From Actinomadura coerulea (GTDB taxonomy: Bacteria > Actinomycetota > Actinomycetes > Streptosporangiales > Streptosporangiaceae), in assembly GCF_014208105.1 (NCBI RefSeq), contig NZ_JACHMQ010000001.1, positions 6,200,001-6,264,000 of the forward strand: a stretch of DNA of 64,000 bases, given 5' to 3'. The notes below the pieces were generated by a model that saw only the letters and a list, made by a program, of their open reading frames with translations, was not told the origin of the DNA and made no database searches. The position numbers and the translations under genes were made by a program. This document shows positions 33,913-42,031 of this stretch, piece after piece. Each line of letters opens with the position of its first letter. The first letter of the stretch is position 1.

Positions 33913-34677
33913 ATGACCGACACCGTTCCCATGTGGCATGACCAGCGCGGCAAGGGCGACCCCGTGGTGCTCCTGCACGGCGGGCTGACCGACAGCCGCT
34001 GCTTCACCGGCAACCTCGACGGGCTCGCCGACACGTTCGAGCTCTACCTGCCCGACCGCCGCGGCCACGGCCGCACGCCGGACGCCCCCGGCCCGATCAC
34101 CATGGAGCTCATGGCGCGGGACACGATCGCGTTCCTGGAGGAGGTGGTCGGCGGCCCCGCCCGGCTGGTGGGCTACAGCGCCGGCGGGACGGTGGCGCTG
34201 CGGGTGGCGATGCGCCGCCCTGACCTGGTCGAGCGCCTCGTCCTCATCAGCACGGCCTACGACCTGGACGGACTGATCTTCAAGCCCTCGGCGGACGGCG
34301 AGATGCCCGCCGAGCTCGTCGACGCCTACGCCGAGGTGTCACCCGACGGCCGCGACCACTTCCCGGTCGTCCTCGGCAAGATCGCGCACGCGGCCGCGAC
34401 CGAGCCGGAACCGGACCCGGCCGACCTGCGCGCGGTGACCGCCAGGACCCTTGTCCTGGCCGGCGACGACGATCTGGTCACGCTCGACCACACGGTGGCG
34501 CTCTACCGCGCGCTGCCCACCGCCGAACTGGCCGTGCTGCCCAACGCCAGCCACCTGCTGCTGATGGAGCACGCCGAAGCGGTGCGCGCCATGGTCCTGG
34601 CGTTCCTGACCACTGACGCGGCCCCGACGTACATGCCCATCGCACGAGCCCACCACAGCGCCTTCGAAGCGGAGTAG
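33913..34677 (+). CDS. Alpha/beta-hydrolase
   Basis: A 254-residue cytoplasmic serine hydrolase. The oxyanion motif HGG (22-24) and the nucleophile elbow GYSAGG (Ser89) are followed by the acid in AGDDDLVTLD (near 188-192) and the catalytic His in NASHLL (near 226). All triad members are present. It may be an esterase, lactonase or haloperoxidase-like enzyme; the substrate is unknown. It starts 3 bp after the sigma-factor stop and is probably co-transcribed and translationally coupled. Confidence 0.9.
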   Translation: MTDTVPMWHDQRGKGDPVVLLHGGLTDSRCFTGNLDGLADTFELYLPDRRGHGRTPDAPGPITMELMARDTIAFLEEVVGGPARLVGYSAGGTVALRVAMRRPDLVERLVLISTAYDLDGLIFKPSADGEMPAELVDAYAEVSPDGRDHFPVVLGKIAHAAATEPEPDPADLRAVTARTLVLAGDDDLVTLDHTVALYRALPTAELAVLPNASHLLLMEHAEAVRAMVLAFLTTDAAPTYMPIARAHHSAFEAE

Positions 34678-34683
34678 CCATGG

Positions 34684-34726
34684 ACGACGGAGTGGAGCCA
34701 GGGCATGCCCGACTCCACTCCGTCGT
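34684..34726. terminator. Bidirectional hairpin between hydrolase and xylanase genes
   Basis: ACGACGGAGTGGAG at 34684-34697 pairs perfectly with 34713-34726 across a 15-nt loop. It lies between the convergent ends of the alpha/beta-hydrolase (plus) and xylanase (minus) genes. Confidence 0.7.
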
Positions 34727-34782
34727 GCGGGCGTGTCACTGGAACTGTGCGAAGAACCGTCGCCCCGTTCCCTTACGGCAGA

Positions 34783-36198
34783 TCAGGCGCGGCTCCAGAG
34801 TTGGTTGCTTCCGTTCCAGCAGGAGTAGAGCTGGATCGGCGTGCCGTTGGCGGAGCCGGCGGCGTCCAGGCAGAGGCCGGACTGGACGCCGACGATGGAT
34901 CCGTCGGAGTTCAGGCGCCACTTCTGGTTGTCGCCGCCCCAGCAGCTGTAGATCTGGACCTTGGCGCCGTTGCCGGTGCCGGCGGCGTCCAGGCACTTGT
35001 CGCCGTAGACCCTGAGCTCACCCGCGTCGGTCGAGGTCCACTGCTGGTTGGTTCCGCTGTGGCAGTCCCACAGCTGGAGCTGGGTGCCGTCGGCGGTGCT
35101 CGCGTTGGGCACGTCCAGGCAGCGGCCCGAACCGACGCCCTTGATCGTCTTTCCGGAGCCGGTGGGAGGCGACGAGGTGCCGTTGAGGGCGTTGAGGACC
35201 GAGGTGTAGGCGGCCTTCTTGTTGCCGTTGCCGTCGAACAGCAGGGGCGTCTGCTCCGAGCGCCACGAGTCGGTGTCGCGCACACCCCAGACGGTGATCC
35301 CGAGGCAGCGCGAGACGGCCAGGCAGTCGTTGGTCACGTTGGCGTAGGTCGTGGCCGAGGCGCCCTGGATGTCCAGTTCGGTGATGGCCACATCGACACC
35401 GAGAGCGGCGAAGTTCTGCAGGGTGGTGCGGAAGTTGCCGTTGTAGGGGCTGCCGCTGTTGAAGTGGGACTGGAAGCCGACGCAGTCGATGGGCACGCCG
35501 CGCTGCTTGAAGTCGCGGACCATGGCGTACACGCCCTGGGTCTTGGCCCAGGTCCAGTTCTCGATGTTGTAGTCGTTGTAGCAGAGCTTGGCGGCGGGGT
35601 CGGCGGCGCGCGCGGTGCGGAAGGCGACCTCGATCCAGTCGTTGCCGGTGCGCTGCAGGTTGGAGTCGCGGCGGCCTCCCGAGCCGTCGTCGGCGAAGGC
35701 CTCGTTCACGACGTCCCACTGGGCGATCTTGCCCTTGTAGTGGGCCATGACGCCGTTGATGTGGTCGATCATCGCCTGGCGCAGGCCGCTGCCGCCGAGG
35801 CTCTGCATCCAGCCGGGTTGCTGGGAGTGCCAGGCCAGGGTGTGGCCGCGTACCCGCTTGCCGTTCTGGACCGCCCAGTTGTAGACGCGGTCGCCGGAGC
35901 TGAAGTTGAACTGGCCCCGCTGGGGCTCGGTGGCGTCGATCTTCATCTCGTTCTCGGCGGTCACCATGGTGAACTCGCGGGACGCGATCGTGGTGTAGGC
36001 CGAGTCGTTGAGTCTGCCCGAGGCGATGGCGGTGCCGAAGTAGCGGCCGCTCTGCGCCGCCGCGGCGCCCAGCGTGCTCTCCGCGGCCGTGGCCGGGGGC
36101 GGCGCCACCAGAGCGGCCGCCGCGCTGAGCACCCCGAGGGCGCCTGCGAGAAGGGCCCGCCTGCGGATCCCGGACCTGGGCATGGCGTTCGTACGCAC
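34783..36198 (-). CDS. Secreted endo-1,4-beta-xylanase, GH10 with CBM13 (ricin-type)
   Basis: A 471-residue extracellular xylanase. The signal peptide is about 1-38 (RRRALLAGALG, with cleavage near ATA-AES). The GH10 domain (about 42-340) has HTLAWHSQQPGW (119-130), the acid/base WDVVNEAF (Glu166) and the nucleophile ITELDIQG (Glu274). A Pro/Ser/Thr linker leads to a CBM13 beta-trefoil (353-471) with three QxW-type repeats (LWDCHSGTNQQW, IYSCWGGDNQKW, LYSCWNGSNQLW). GTG 36198 follows a strong GGAGGAG and is preferred over ATG 36183 and ATG 36234. It is divergent from GH62; together they strip and cut arabinoxylan. Confidence 0.95.
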   Translation of the reverse strand: MRTNAMPRSGIRRRALLAGALGVLSAAAALVAPPPATAAESTLGAAAAQSGRYFGTAIASGRLNDSAYTTIASREFTMVTAENEMKIDATEPQRGQFNFSSGDRVYNWAVQNGKRVRGHTLAWHSQQPGWMQSLGGSGLRQAMIDHINGVMAHYKGKIAQWDVVNEAFADDGSGGRRDSNLQRTGNDWIEVAFRTARAADPAAKLCYNDYNIENWTWAKTQGVYAMVRDFKQRGVPIDCVGFQSHFNSGSPYNGNFRTTLQNFAALGVDVAITELDIQGASATTYANVTNDCLAVSRCLGITVWGVRDTDSWRSEQTPLLFDGNGNKKAAYTSVLNALNGTSSPPTGSGKTIKGVGSGRCLDVPNASTADGTQLQLWDCHSGTNQQWTSTDAGELRVYGDKCLDAAGTGNGAKVQIYSCWGGDNQKWRLNSDGSIVGVQSGLCLDAAGSANGTPIQLYSCWNGSNQLWSRA

Positions 36199-36328
36199 GT
36201 CTGCTCCTCCATGAATGAACGAGGGTGGAAGCACGGAACACAGCCGTGTAAGGGACGCCGCGCTCCATCAAGGGAACGCACACACCACCGGGGCGTCGCG
36301 GACTCAGTGTGTGAGCCCCCGCAGATCC

Positions 36329-36400
36329 CGTCAATAGTTTCCAAATCTTTTCATGGCGCCGTATGCGCGATCTGCGGCTGGCTGTGCTCGAAACTTTTCG
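36329..36400 (-). promoter_or_regulatory. Upstream region of the xylanase gene: -35-like box and CGAAA/TTTCG repeats
   Basis: On the minus strand, TTGACG (36334-36329) can serve as a -35 box, with CACACT-type bases about 18 bp on as a weak -10. Upstream are GGAAACTAT, adjoining it, and CGAAACTTTTCG at 36389-36400 followed by an AAGTTCCGAG tail. Repeated CGAAA/TTTCG boxes occur in front of many actinomycete xylanase genes as repressor sites. Which protein binds here is not known. Confidence 0.45.
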
Positions 36401-36500
36401 AAGTTCCGAGGCCCTTGACGATGCCTTTCTGACTGTTATTTACTCCGGCCACCGCCACCCCCCGACCCCCGATCGAGAGAAGGTCCGCCCCGGCAGGAAT

Positions 36501-36514
36501 TGTTAGCGCTAACA
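36501..36514. promoter_or_regulatory. Perfect LacI-type operator in front of GH62
   Basis: TGTTAGCGCTAACA is a perfect 14-bp palindrome with the central GCGC typical of LacI/GalR-family operators controlling polysaccharide genes in actinomycetes. It lies 27 bp before the GH62 start codon, where a bound repressor would block transcription. No LacI gene is in the window, so the regulator is encoded elsewhere. Confidence 0.8.
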
Positions 36515-36541
36515 TCCACGCCGAACGAAAGGAAGAAGGTC

Positions 36542-37984
36542 ATGTTGAGGACCGGTGCGGTGCTGGCATCGCTCCTGCTTTCGGTGCTCATGTGCGTGAC
36601 GAACCCACAGCCCGCCCACGCCGCGACAGTGGATGTGAACACGTGGTACGTCCTGGTCAACCGCAACAGCGGCAAGGCCCTGGACGTCTACAACCTGGCG
36701 ACGAACGACGGCGCCCGCATCACCCAGTGGACGCGAAACGATCAGAACCAGCAGCAGTGGCAGTTCGTCGACTCCGGCGACGGCTACTACCGCGTCAGGT
36801 CCCGCCACTCCGGCAAGGTGCTGGACGTCTCCAACTTCTCCACCGCCAACGGCGGCTCGATCGTCCAGTGGGCCGACCTGAACGGCGCCAACCAGCAGTG
36901 GCGCCTGGTCGACAGCCCGGGCGGCTACGTTCGGCTGGTCTCGCGCCACAGCGGCAAGCCCCTCGAAGTGCAGGGCGGTTCCACCGCCGACAACGCGAAC
37001 ATCGTCCAGTACGACGACTGGGGCGGCGACAACCAGCAGTGGCAGCTCATCCCGGTCGGCGGCGACTCCACTCCGGCGTGCGATCTCCCGTCGGCCTACC
37101 GCTGGTCGTCAACGGGCCCGCTGGCGCAGCCCAAGTCGGGGTGGGTCTCGCTCAAGGACTTCACCGTCGCCCCCTACAACGGCAGGCACCTCGTGTACGC
37201 GACGACGCACGATACGGGGACGAGGTGGGGTTCGATGAACTTCGGCCTGTTCACCAACTGGTCGGAGATGGCCTCGGCCGGCCAGAACACGATGTCGAAT
37301 GCCACCGTCGCGCCCACGCTGTTCTACTTCGCGCCGAAGAACATCTGGGTGCTCGCCTACCAGTGGGGCGGAACCGCATTCTCCTACCGGACGTCGAGCG
37401 ACCCCGCCAACCCGAATGGATGGTCATCGCAACAGGTGCTCTTCTCCGGAAGCATATCCGGATCAGGAACAGGGCCCATCGACCAGACGCTCATCGGCGA
37501 CAGCGCGAACATGTACCTTTTCTTCGCCGGTGACAATGGCAAGATCTATCGGGCGAATATGCCGATCGGGAACTTCCCGGGCAGTTTCGGCGCGACCTCG
37601 ACCGTGGTCTTGAGCGATTCGACCAACAACCTGTTCGAGGCCGTCCAGGTCTACAAGGTCCAGGGCCAGAGCCGCTACCTCATGATCGTCGAGGCGATCG
37701 GCTCGCAGGGGCGCTACTTCCGCTCGTTCACGGCCACCAGCCTGAACGGCTCGTGGACACCGCAGGCCGCGTCCGAGGGCAACCCCTTCGCCGGCAAGGC
37801 CAACAGCGGCGCCACCTGGACCAACGACATCAGCCACGGCGAACTGATCCGGACCAGCGCCGATCAGACCTTCACCGTCGATCCCTGCAATCTGCAGCTG
37901 CTCTACCAGGGGCGCAGCCCCAACTCCGGCGGCGACTACGGCCTCCTGCCCTACCGGCCGGGCCTGCTGACCCTGCAGCGCTGA
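36542..37984 (+). CDS. Secreted alpha-L-arabinofuranosidase, GH62 with N-terminal ricin-type lectin
   Basis: A 480-residue extracellular enzyme that removes arabinose side chains from arabinoxylan. The signal peptide is about 1-28. A beta-trefoil lectin (about 33-172) has three QQW repeats. The five-bladed GH62 propeller (about 180-480) has the general base Asp206 (SLKDFT), Asp314 (GPIDQ) and the general acid Glu366 (NLFEAV). ATG 36542 follows GGAAGAAGG; the open frame before it contains the operator and is not coding. The lectin is at the N terminus here but at the C terminus in the divergent GH10. Sugar-responsive control by the palindrome at 36501 is inferred. Confidence 0.95.
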   Translation: MLRTGAVLASLLLSVLMCVTNPQPAHAATVDVNTWYVLVNRNSGKALDVYNLATNDGARITQWTRNDQNQQQWQFVDSGDGYYRVRSRHSGKVLDVSNFSTANGGSIVQWADLNGANQQWRLVDSPGGYVRLVSRHSGKPLEVQGGSTADNANIVQYDDWGGDNQQWQLIPVGGDSTPACDLPSAYRWSSTGPLAQPKSGWVSLKDFTVAPYNGRHLVYATTHDTGTRWGSMNFGLFTNWSEMASAGQNTMSNATVAPTLFYFAPKNIWVLAYQWGGTAFSYRTSSDPANPNGWSSQQVLFSGSISGSGTGPIDQTLIGDSANMYLFFAGDNGKIYRANMPIGNFPGSFGATSTVVLSDSTNNLFEAVQVYKVQGQSRYLMIVEAIGSQGRYFRSFTATSLNGSWTPQAASEGNPFAGKANSGATWTNDISHGELIRTSADQTFTVDPCNLQLLYQGRSPNSGGDYGLLPYRPGLLTLQR

Positions 37985-38001
37985 CGAGGTGACCCGGGAG
38001 T

Positions 38002-38030
38002 GGCGGGCTCGGCGGCAGGTCGAGCCCGCC
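38002..38030 (+). terminator. Hairpin terminator after GH62
   Basis: GGCGGGCTCG at 38002-38011 pairs with 38021-38030 across a 9-nt loop, 18 bp after the stop codon. Confidence 0.65.
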
Positions 38031-38191
38031 CAGTTCACCGCCGGAGGCAGCCGGGCGCCGCGTCTTCGTCGTGCCGATCATGCTTCCCACATTCTCCAAG
38101 CCCGCCCTACTAGGCGGATTACGCGGGCTGGTGCGCCCGGGGCGTCGCCATCGAACCTCCGGCGGGCACGGCATCAGAGCCGGGTCGGCGG

Positions 38192-38602
38192 TCATCGGGA
38201 CAGAACGCCGATCACGATCACGAGCGCCAGCACCATAACGGGAGCAAGAGCGAAGATGGCGAGTTGGAGCAGGCAGCCCCGCTGCTTCACAGTGCCGGGA
38301 GCTCCGATGGTGCCCGCGAGGTACAGGGCCGCAGGGCCCCGGTACTCCAGCTCAGACGGCTGCTCAGGGGTGAGAACCGTGGCGGCGACGCCGATCTGAC
38401 CGTTTCCCTGCGATACAGCAACGTGCACTGGCTTGTCCGCTGGGATCTCGAAAGCCGCCCTCCCCCAACGCTGGTGGTAGTGGGCACCATCGATGCCGAC
38501 GGTGACGCCGGCCTTGGCAATCACCCCGCGGCGCGTGTGGAGCTGCAGGACCCGCGTGGGGCCGTCGTGGTTGCGAACGTATGGAATGGGCGTCTCGCTC
38601 AT
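38192..38602 (-). CDS. Hypothetical protein with C-terminal membrane anchor
   Basis: A 136-residue protein, not recognised. The first 95 residues are soluble and beta-rich (RVLQLHTRRGVIAKAGVTV, GAHYHQRWGRAAFEIPADKP), followed by one membrane helix at about 112-134 (LLQLAIFALAPVMVLALVIV). The tail is two or three residues, so it is probably a tail-anchored protein facing the cytoplasm. ATG 38602 begins MSETPIPYV; ATG 38611 is possible. Codon use is typical of the genome, which supports a real gene. Function unknown. Confidence 0.65.
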   Translation of the reverse strand: MSETPIPYVRNHDGPTRVLQLHTRRGVIAKAGVTVGIDGAHYHQRWGRAAFEIPADKPVHVAVSQGNGQIGVAATVLTPEQPSELEYRGPAALYLAGTIGAPGTVKQRGCLLQLAIFALAPVMVLALVIVIGVLSR

Positions 38603-38973
38603 GCTCGCCATCGTTACCACGGCCCCCTACTGCCGAACCACCCCGCGCGCGCCACCATCGGCACGCCCCTGCATCCGCCTTCACGCCCAAGGCCAAGGTG
38701 GGGAGGCTTTCCTGAACGCGCTCTTCATCTCGACCGAAGCCTCCGGGGTCTGGACCAGACGATCCGGGACGACACTCTCCGAGACCATTGCCCGCCTCGT
38801 AGTCCACCTGCCACCGTCGGCGTCGGTGAGAGCACGCTCCCGGGACCCGCTTGCGTTGATGACGAATGCCGGGAGGCTCCGGACGTCATGTCCTGGCTGA
38901 CCACGGAGAGATTCTTAGCTCAGTTCTGCGGACGTCCCGGTACCTGCCAGGGCTGAGGCAGAACCGGGTTAGG
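38603..38973. other. 371-bp gap, no gene seen
   Basis: Open frames crossing this stretch are antisense shadows without codon bias or known domains. No hairpin or repeat of note was found. Confidence 0.45.
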
Positions 38974-39567
38974 TCATTCGGGGAGGGACCGTAGGTAGGC
39001 CATGAGGGCCTTGCCGCGTGGGGAGAGGCGGTAACCGGTCTCCAGGCTTTCGGTGAGGCCGAGGGCTTTGAGGCGGCGGACGTCGGCCTTGAAAGGGAGT
39101 TTGTCGCGGTCCAGGTGTTCGGCCAGGTCCAGGGCGCGCAGGCCGGGGTGTTCCTCGATGACGCGGAGGACTTCGCGCGTCCAGGGGGCGCGGCGGCTGC
39201 GGGTGTCGATGGTGTCCAGGGCGGTTTTGAGGTCGGCCAGTTCTTGATCGGTCAGGTCGGCGTTCCCGGCAAGTTCCGATCGGGGGTCGGGGCCGCCCAG
39301 ACGGAGCATGACGCGGTGGTAGCCGCCCTCCTTGGTGCTCTTGGACAGGGCGGTGAGCAGGGCCGCGCGATCATCGAAGCCCGAACGCAGGGCGTCCTCC
39401 TCGGTGATCTCCTCTGGGGTGACGGCCGTGACCGAGTCGATGACGATGATCCCCGCCCAGGTGCGCTGCGTGCTCCCCGCGCGGACCCGAGGCTCGGCCC
39501 ACACCCGGAACACCCGGTCGATCCGCCCACCCGCGATCCCCTCAAGGACCTCCCGCCTGAACAGCAT
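38974..39567 (-). CDS. ASCH-like domain protein with winged-helix C terminus
   Basis: A 197-residue cytoplasmic protein. The N-terminal part (about 1-85) reads MLFRREVLEGIAGGRIDRVF, then a TWAGIIVIDSV strand and VTPEEITEEDALRSGF. This pattern fits ASCH/PUA-like RNA-binding folds. Residues 115-195 form a winged helix (EVLRVIEEHPGLRALDLAEH, VRRLKALGLTESLETGYRLS) like those in DNA-binding regulators. CCGGGAGGGAACG precedes the ATG at 39567. The pairing suggests a regulator responding to nucleic acid. No partner gene is adjacent, and the assignment of the first domain is tentative. Confidence 0.65.
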   Translation of the reverse strand: MLFRREVLEGIAGGRIDRVFRVWAEPRVRAGSTQRTWAGIIVIDSVTAVTPEEITEEDALRSGFDDRAALLTALSKSTKEGGYHRVMLRLGGPDPRSELAGNADLTDQELADLKTALDTIDTRSRRAPWTREVLRVIEEHPGLRALDLAEHLDRDKLPFKADVRRLKALGLTESLETGYRLSPRGKALMAYLRSLPE

Positions 39568-39748
39568 CGTTCCCTCCCGGGTGCTACGCCTCTCCTCCCC
39601 CAATCCTCTCCGACGCCGCTACTCGGCGAAACGTGTGGCACCCGCTACGACAAGCTCTCGTCCGCTACCAGGCCGTCCTTGAGATCACCGCCATCAACGA
39701 ATGGCTCCACCTACTTCGAAACACGCCCGTCGCAAAGCCGTTCAGTTA

Positions 39749-39856
39749 GGCGGTGGGTCTGGTGGTCAAGGGGCGTAGCCCCTCGGCCAGGTGCGCCGAG
39801 ATTTCTCCGTGCGTGAGGCCCTTGGCGCTCAGCGACGGCACCGTTCGTCCACGCCG
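39749..39856 (-). pseudogene. Fragment of an IS256-family transposase
   Basis: On the minus strand about 20 codons read SLSAKGLTHGEISAHLAE, the conserved N-terminal helix of IS256/mutator-type transposases just before the catalytic domain. The frame loses similarity immediately after it and ends 8 residues later; nothing upstream matches. No terminal inverted repeats or other transposase parts are nearby, so only about 60-100 bp survive. It lies in a 393-bp gap (39568-39960) with no other gene. Confidence 0.65.
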
Positions 39857-39948
39857 GTCAGGGGCCGCCCTTGGGCCTGAGCACGGTCCACCGGCATCGA
39901 GATGACGCGGTACCGGTGATCGTGGGGGGGTGAGCCCGGTGCTGTGTC

Positions 39949-39954
39949 TATGAT
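39949..39954 (+). promoter_or_regulatory. -10 hexamer TATGAT for a leaderless VOC transcript
   Basis: TATGAT is followed by exactly 6 nt and the ATG at 39961. No ribosome site precedes the gene. No -35 is recognisable. Confidence 0.55.
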
Positions 39955-39960
39955 CGACAG

Positions 39961-40353
39961 ATGCCCCTGGGCCACCTTGGCGTGAATGTCCGCGACCTTG
40001 GCCAAGCCAAGGCGTACTACGACGAGTTAATGCCCCTGGTCGGCTTCGAAACCTTCTTCGCCACCGAGGAGGAGTTCTCGTACCGTCCGGCGGGCGGCAA
40101 GCCAGGCACGTATCTGTTCTTCTATCCGGCATTGGAAGACGGCGACTACTCGCGCCACCGTCCGGGTCTCCAGCACCTCGCTTTCATGGTGAAGACTCGA
40201 GAGGAGGTCGACCGTCTGCATGAGTGGGCGGTCAAGCGGGGCGCGAACGTGCTCTATGAGCCCCAGGAGTTCCCGCAGTACGGCCCCACCTACTACGCCA
40301 CCTTCTGGGAAGGTCACGACGGCGTCACTTTGGAGACCGTCTGCCACCGTTAG
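39961..40353 (+). CDS. VOC-family (glyoxalase/dioxygenase-fold) protein
   Basis: A 130-residue protein with two beta-alpha-beta-beta-beta modules: LGHLGVNVRDLGQAKAYYDE at the start (His5 is the first metal position), then LQHLAFMVKTREEVDRLHEW (His near 66) and TLETVCHR at the end (Glu near 125). The His/His/Glu positions suggest a bound divalent metal. It could be a lyase, dioxygenase or resistance protein; the substrate is unknown. A leaderless start is likely (hexamer at 39949). It stands alone. Confidence 0.88.
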   Translation: MPLGHLGVNVRDLGQAKAYYDELMPLVGFETFFATEEEFSYRPAGGKPGTYLFFYPALEDGDYSRHRPGLQHLAFMVKTREEVDRLHEWAVKRGANVLYEPQEFPQYGPTYYATFWEGHDGVTLETVCHR

Positions 40354-40474
40354 GGCCGGTGCCGGGTGCGGATCACGCGGGAGATGTGGAGGAGAGCCGT
40401 CTGCACCCGGGGGGCGGGACGGCCACCACGGACTCAATCGATCGGGCCCCGGTGGGATGGTCGGTGCCGGAGGG

Positions 40475-40705
40475 TCAGTGAGTGTCGGCAGCGGACTGGA
40501 CGGCGGTACGCAGGGCCGCGCGGGTCAGCAGGAGGACGGGCCCGTCAGGGTCCTTGCTGTCCCGCACCGCCACCTCGACGCAGTTGCCGCCATTAGAACC
40601 GCTGTAGCTGCTCCTGCACCATGTGAGCCGTGCCAGTTCGACGCAGTTGCCGCCGTTCTCGCCGCTGCGGCTCGCCTTGCGCCAGTCGAGGTTGGTCAGG
40701 TCCAT
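40475..40705 (-). CDS. DUF397 protein with duplicated motif
   Basis: A 76-residue protein carrying the DUF397 signature twice: WRKASRSGENGGNCVELA (9-26) and CRSSYSGSNGGNCVEVAVRDSKDP (30-53, in part). Most members have one copy. DUF397 proteins accompany XRE-DUF5753 regulators and HATPase proteins as a developmental-control trio in actinomycetes. Its start overlaps the 3' end of the XRE gene by 10 bp on the same strand, so the pair is co-translated. The biochemical role is not known. Confidence 0.9.
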   Translation of the reverse strand: MDLTNLDWRKASRSGENGGNCVELARLTWCRSSYSGSNGGNCVEVAVRDSKDPDGPVLLLTRAALRTAVQSAADTH

Positions 40706-41502
40706 TTTTCCAGCGCCTCTTTCAGCTTGTCCCGGGACATGTCTTCGGGGAGCGCTCTCGCACGCAACTCTCTGAGCGATTCGGAAAGTTTGGCTAGATC
40801 GGAGGGGTTGTCGGTCGTGATGCCTCGCACCGTCGTCTCCATATAGGCGACCTCGCTCCGGTCCTCCATGGTAGCCACCACGAAAGCGCCACCCGTGCCT
40901 GCCGGACGCCCGTTGTTACGAACGACCTGGATGGTGACGTTGGGAAGCTCGCTGAGAGCGATCAGATGCTCTATCTGCTCGCGCATCACCTCGGGCGAGG
41001 TCACCAGGTAGTCGAGGACGTGTTCGCTCAAAAGCGCGACAAGCACCGCAGGAGGAGCGTCCGCACGGGTGAGGATGGCCTGACGTGCCATGCGCGCCTC
41101 CACGGCTTCGTCCGAGTTGAGGAAGCCGCGGGCGTAGGCCGGAGTCTGGAGAAGCCCGGGGACGATCGTGTGCTCCCAGGTGACGAGTTCTGCGGCGTCC
41201 GACTCGGTCTGGGGCCAGTCGAACCAGATCGGTACCGGGTGACCGTCCCGGTTCAGGTCCTCCCACAGGCTGAGAAGCGACCCGTCCGCTTCCAGGTAGG
41301 TGTCGACGGTTTCCACAAAGGAGCGGGTGGCGCGCTTCTTGCCATTCTCGATCCGGCTGACCTGCGCTGCGCTGACTCTCGTCAGGTGAGCAATCGTCTC
41401 TTGCAGGACGTCTTTGGCTTCTCGTAACCGGCGCATCTGGCGTCCAAAGGCCACGAGCGCGGGGGATTCGCTGGGGTGCTGACGCCGTACCGGCATGATC
41501 AC
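40696..41502 (-). CDS. XRE-family regulator with DUF5753
   Basis: A 268-residue regulator. The XRE helix-turn-helix lies at about 20-75 (LREAKDVLQETIAHLTRVSA, AQVSRIENGKKRATRSF) and DUF5753 at about 85-260 (WFDWPQTESDAAELVTWEH, IVPGLLQTPAYAR). ATG 41502 or ATG 41496 may serve as start. It is followed by the DUF397 gene with a 10-bp overlap and is divergent from the HATPase gene at 41633. This is the typical trio of the Streptomyces abaA/whiJ type, in which the partners modulate DNA binding of the XRE protein. Confidence 0.92.
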   Translation of the reverse strand: MIMPVRRQHPSESPALVAFGRQMRRLREAKDVLQETIAHLTRVSAAQVSRIENGKKRATRSFVETVDTYLEADGSLLSLWEDLNRDGHPVPIWFDWPQTESDAAELVTWEHTIVPGLLQTPAYARGFLNSDEAVEARMARQAILTRADAPPAVLVALLSEHVLDYLVTSPEVMREQIEHLIALSELPNVTIQVVRNNGRPAGTGGAFVVATMEDRSEVAYMETTVRGITTDNPSDLAKLSESLRELRARALPEDMSRDKLKEALEKWT

Positions 41503-41632
41503 TTACCTCCATCGGTAACTTGCACCTATGCCTGTGCGCTTGCTGGCGAGATCCTCTTTTCAGCGGCATGCCAAACCTAGCTCCGAAAGTGGCTGAATGT
41601 GTGGTGTTCACCACGCACAGTGAGGAGAGGTC

Positions 41633-42031
41633 ATGGGCGAGGCGGCGTGCAGCGCGAACGAGATGGTGGTGAAGCAGGACCTGGCGGTCGTGGCGGAGGT
41701 GCGGCGGTTCGTGCGGCTGGTCACCGGCCGGTGGGGCATGGACGACTTCGTCCCATGCCTGGTCGCCAGCGAGCTCGTCACCAACGCTCTCCGCTACGCG
41801 TCCGAGAAGGACGGCGACGTGACCTTGCGGCTGGACCGCACCGAGGACGGCGCGCTGTGGTTGGAGGTCCAGGACGCCACCAACGATCTGCCGCACATGC
41901 TGAAGGCGGACACGGGCAGCGAGACGGGCCGGGGCCTGTTCATCGTCGACCAGTATGCCCGCTGCTGGGGCATCCGAGCCCTGGCCGGCGACGTCGGCAA
42001 GATCGTCTTCGCAGTCCTGGACTCCCCCTGA
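41633..42031 (+). CDS. Anti-sigma-factor-type HATPase protein
   Basis: A 132-residue GHKL ATPase related to RsbW/SpoIIAB. The N box is VASELVTNALRYAS (about 43-56). The G1 box is LEVQDATNDLPH (about 77-88) and G2 is SETGRGLFIVDQYA (about 96-109), in which the GRGL lid is kept. Such stand-alone proteins bind sigma or DUF397/XRE partners. GAGGAGAGG precedes the ATG. Upstream is the short palindrome GTGGTGTTCACCAC (41601-41614), a possible site for the divergent XRE regulator. Confidence 0.9.
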   Translation: MGEAACSANEMVVKQDLAVVAEVRRFVRLVTGRWGMDDFVPCLVASELVTNALRYASEKDGDVTLRLDRTEDGALWLEVQDATNDLPHMLKADTGSETGRGLFIVDQYARCWGIRALAGDVGKIVFAVLDSP

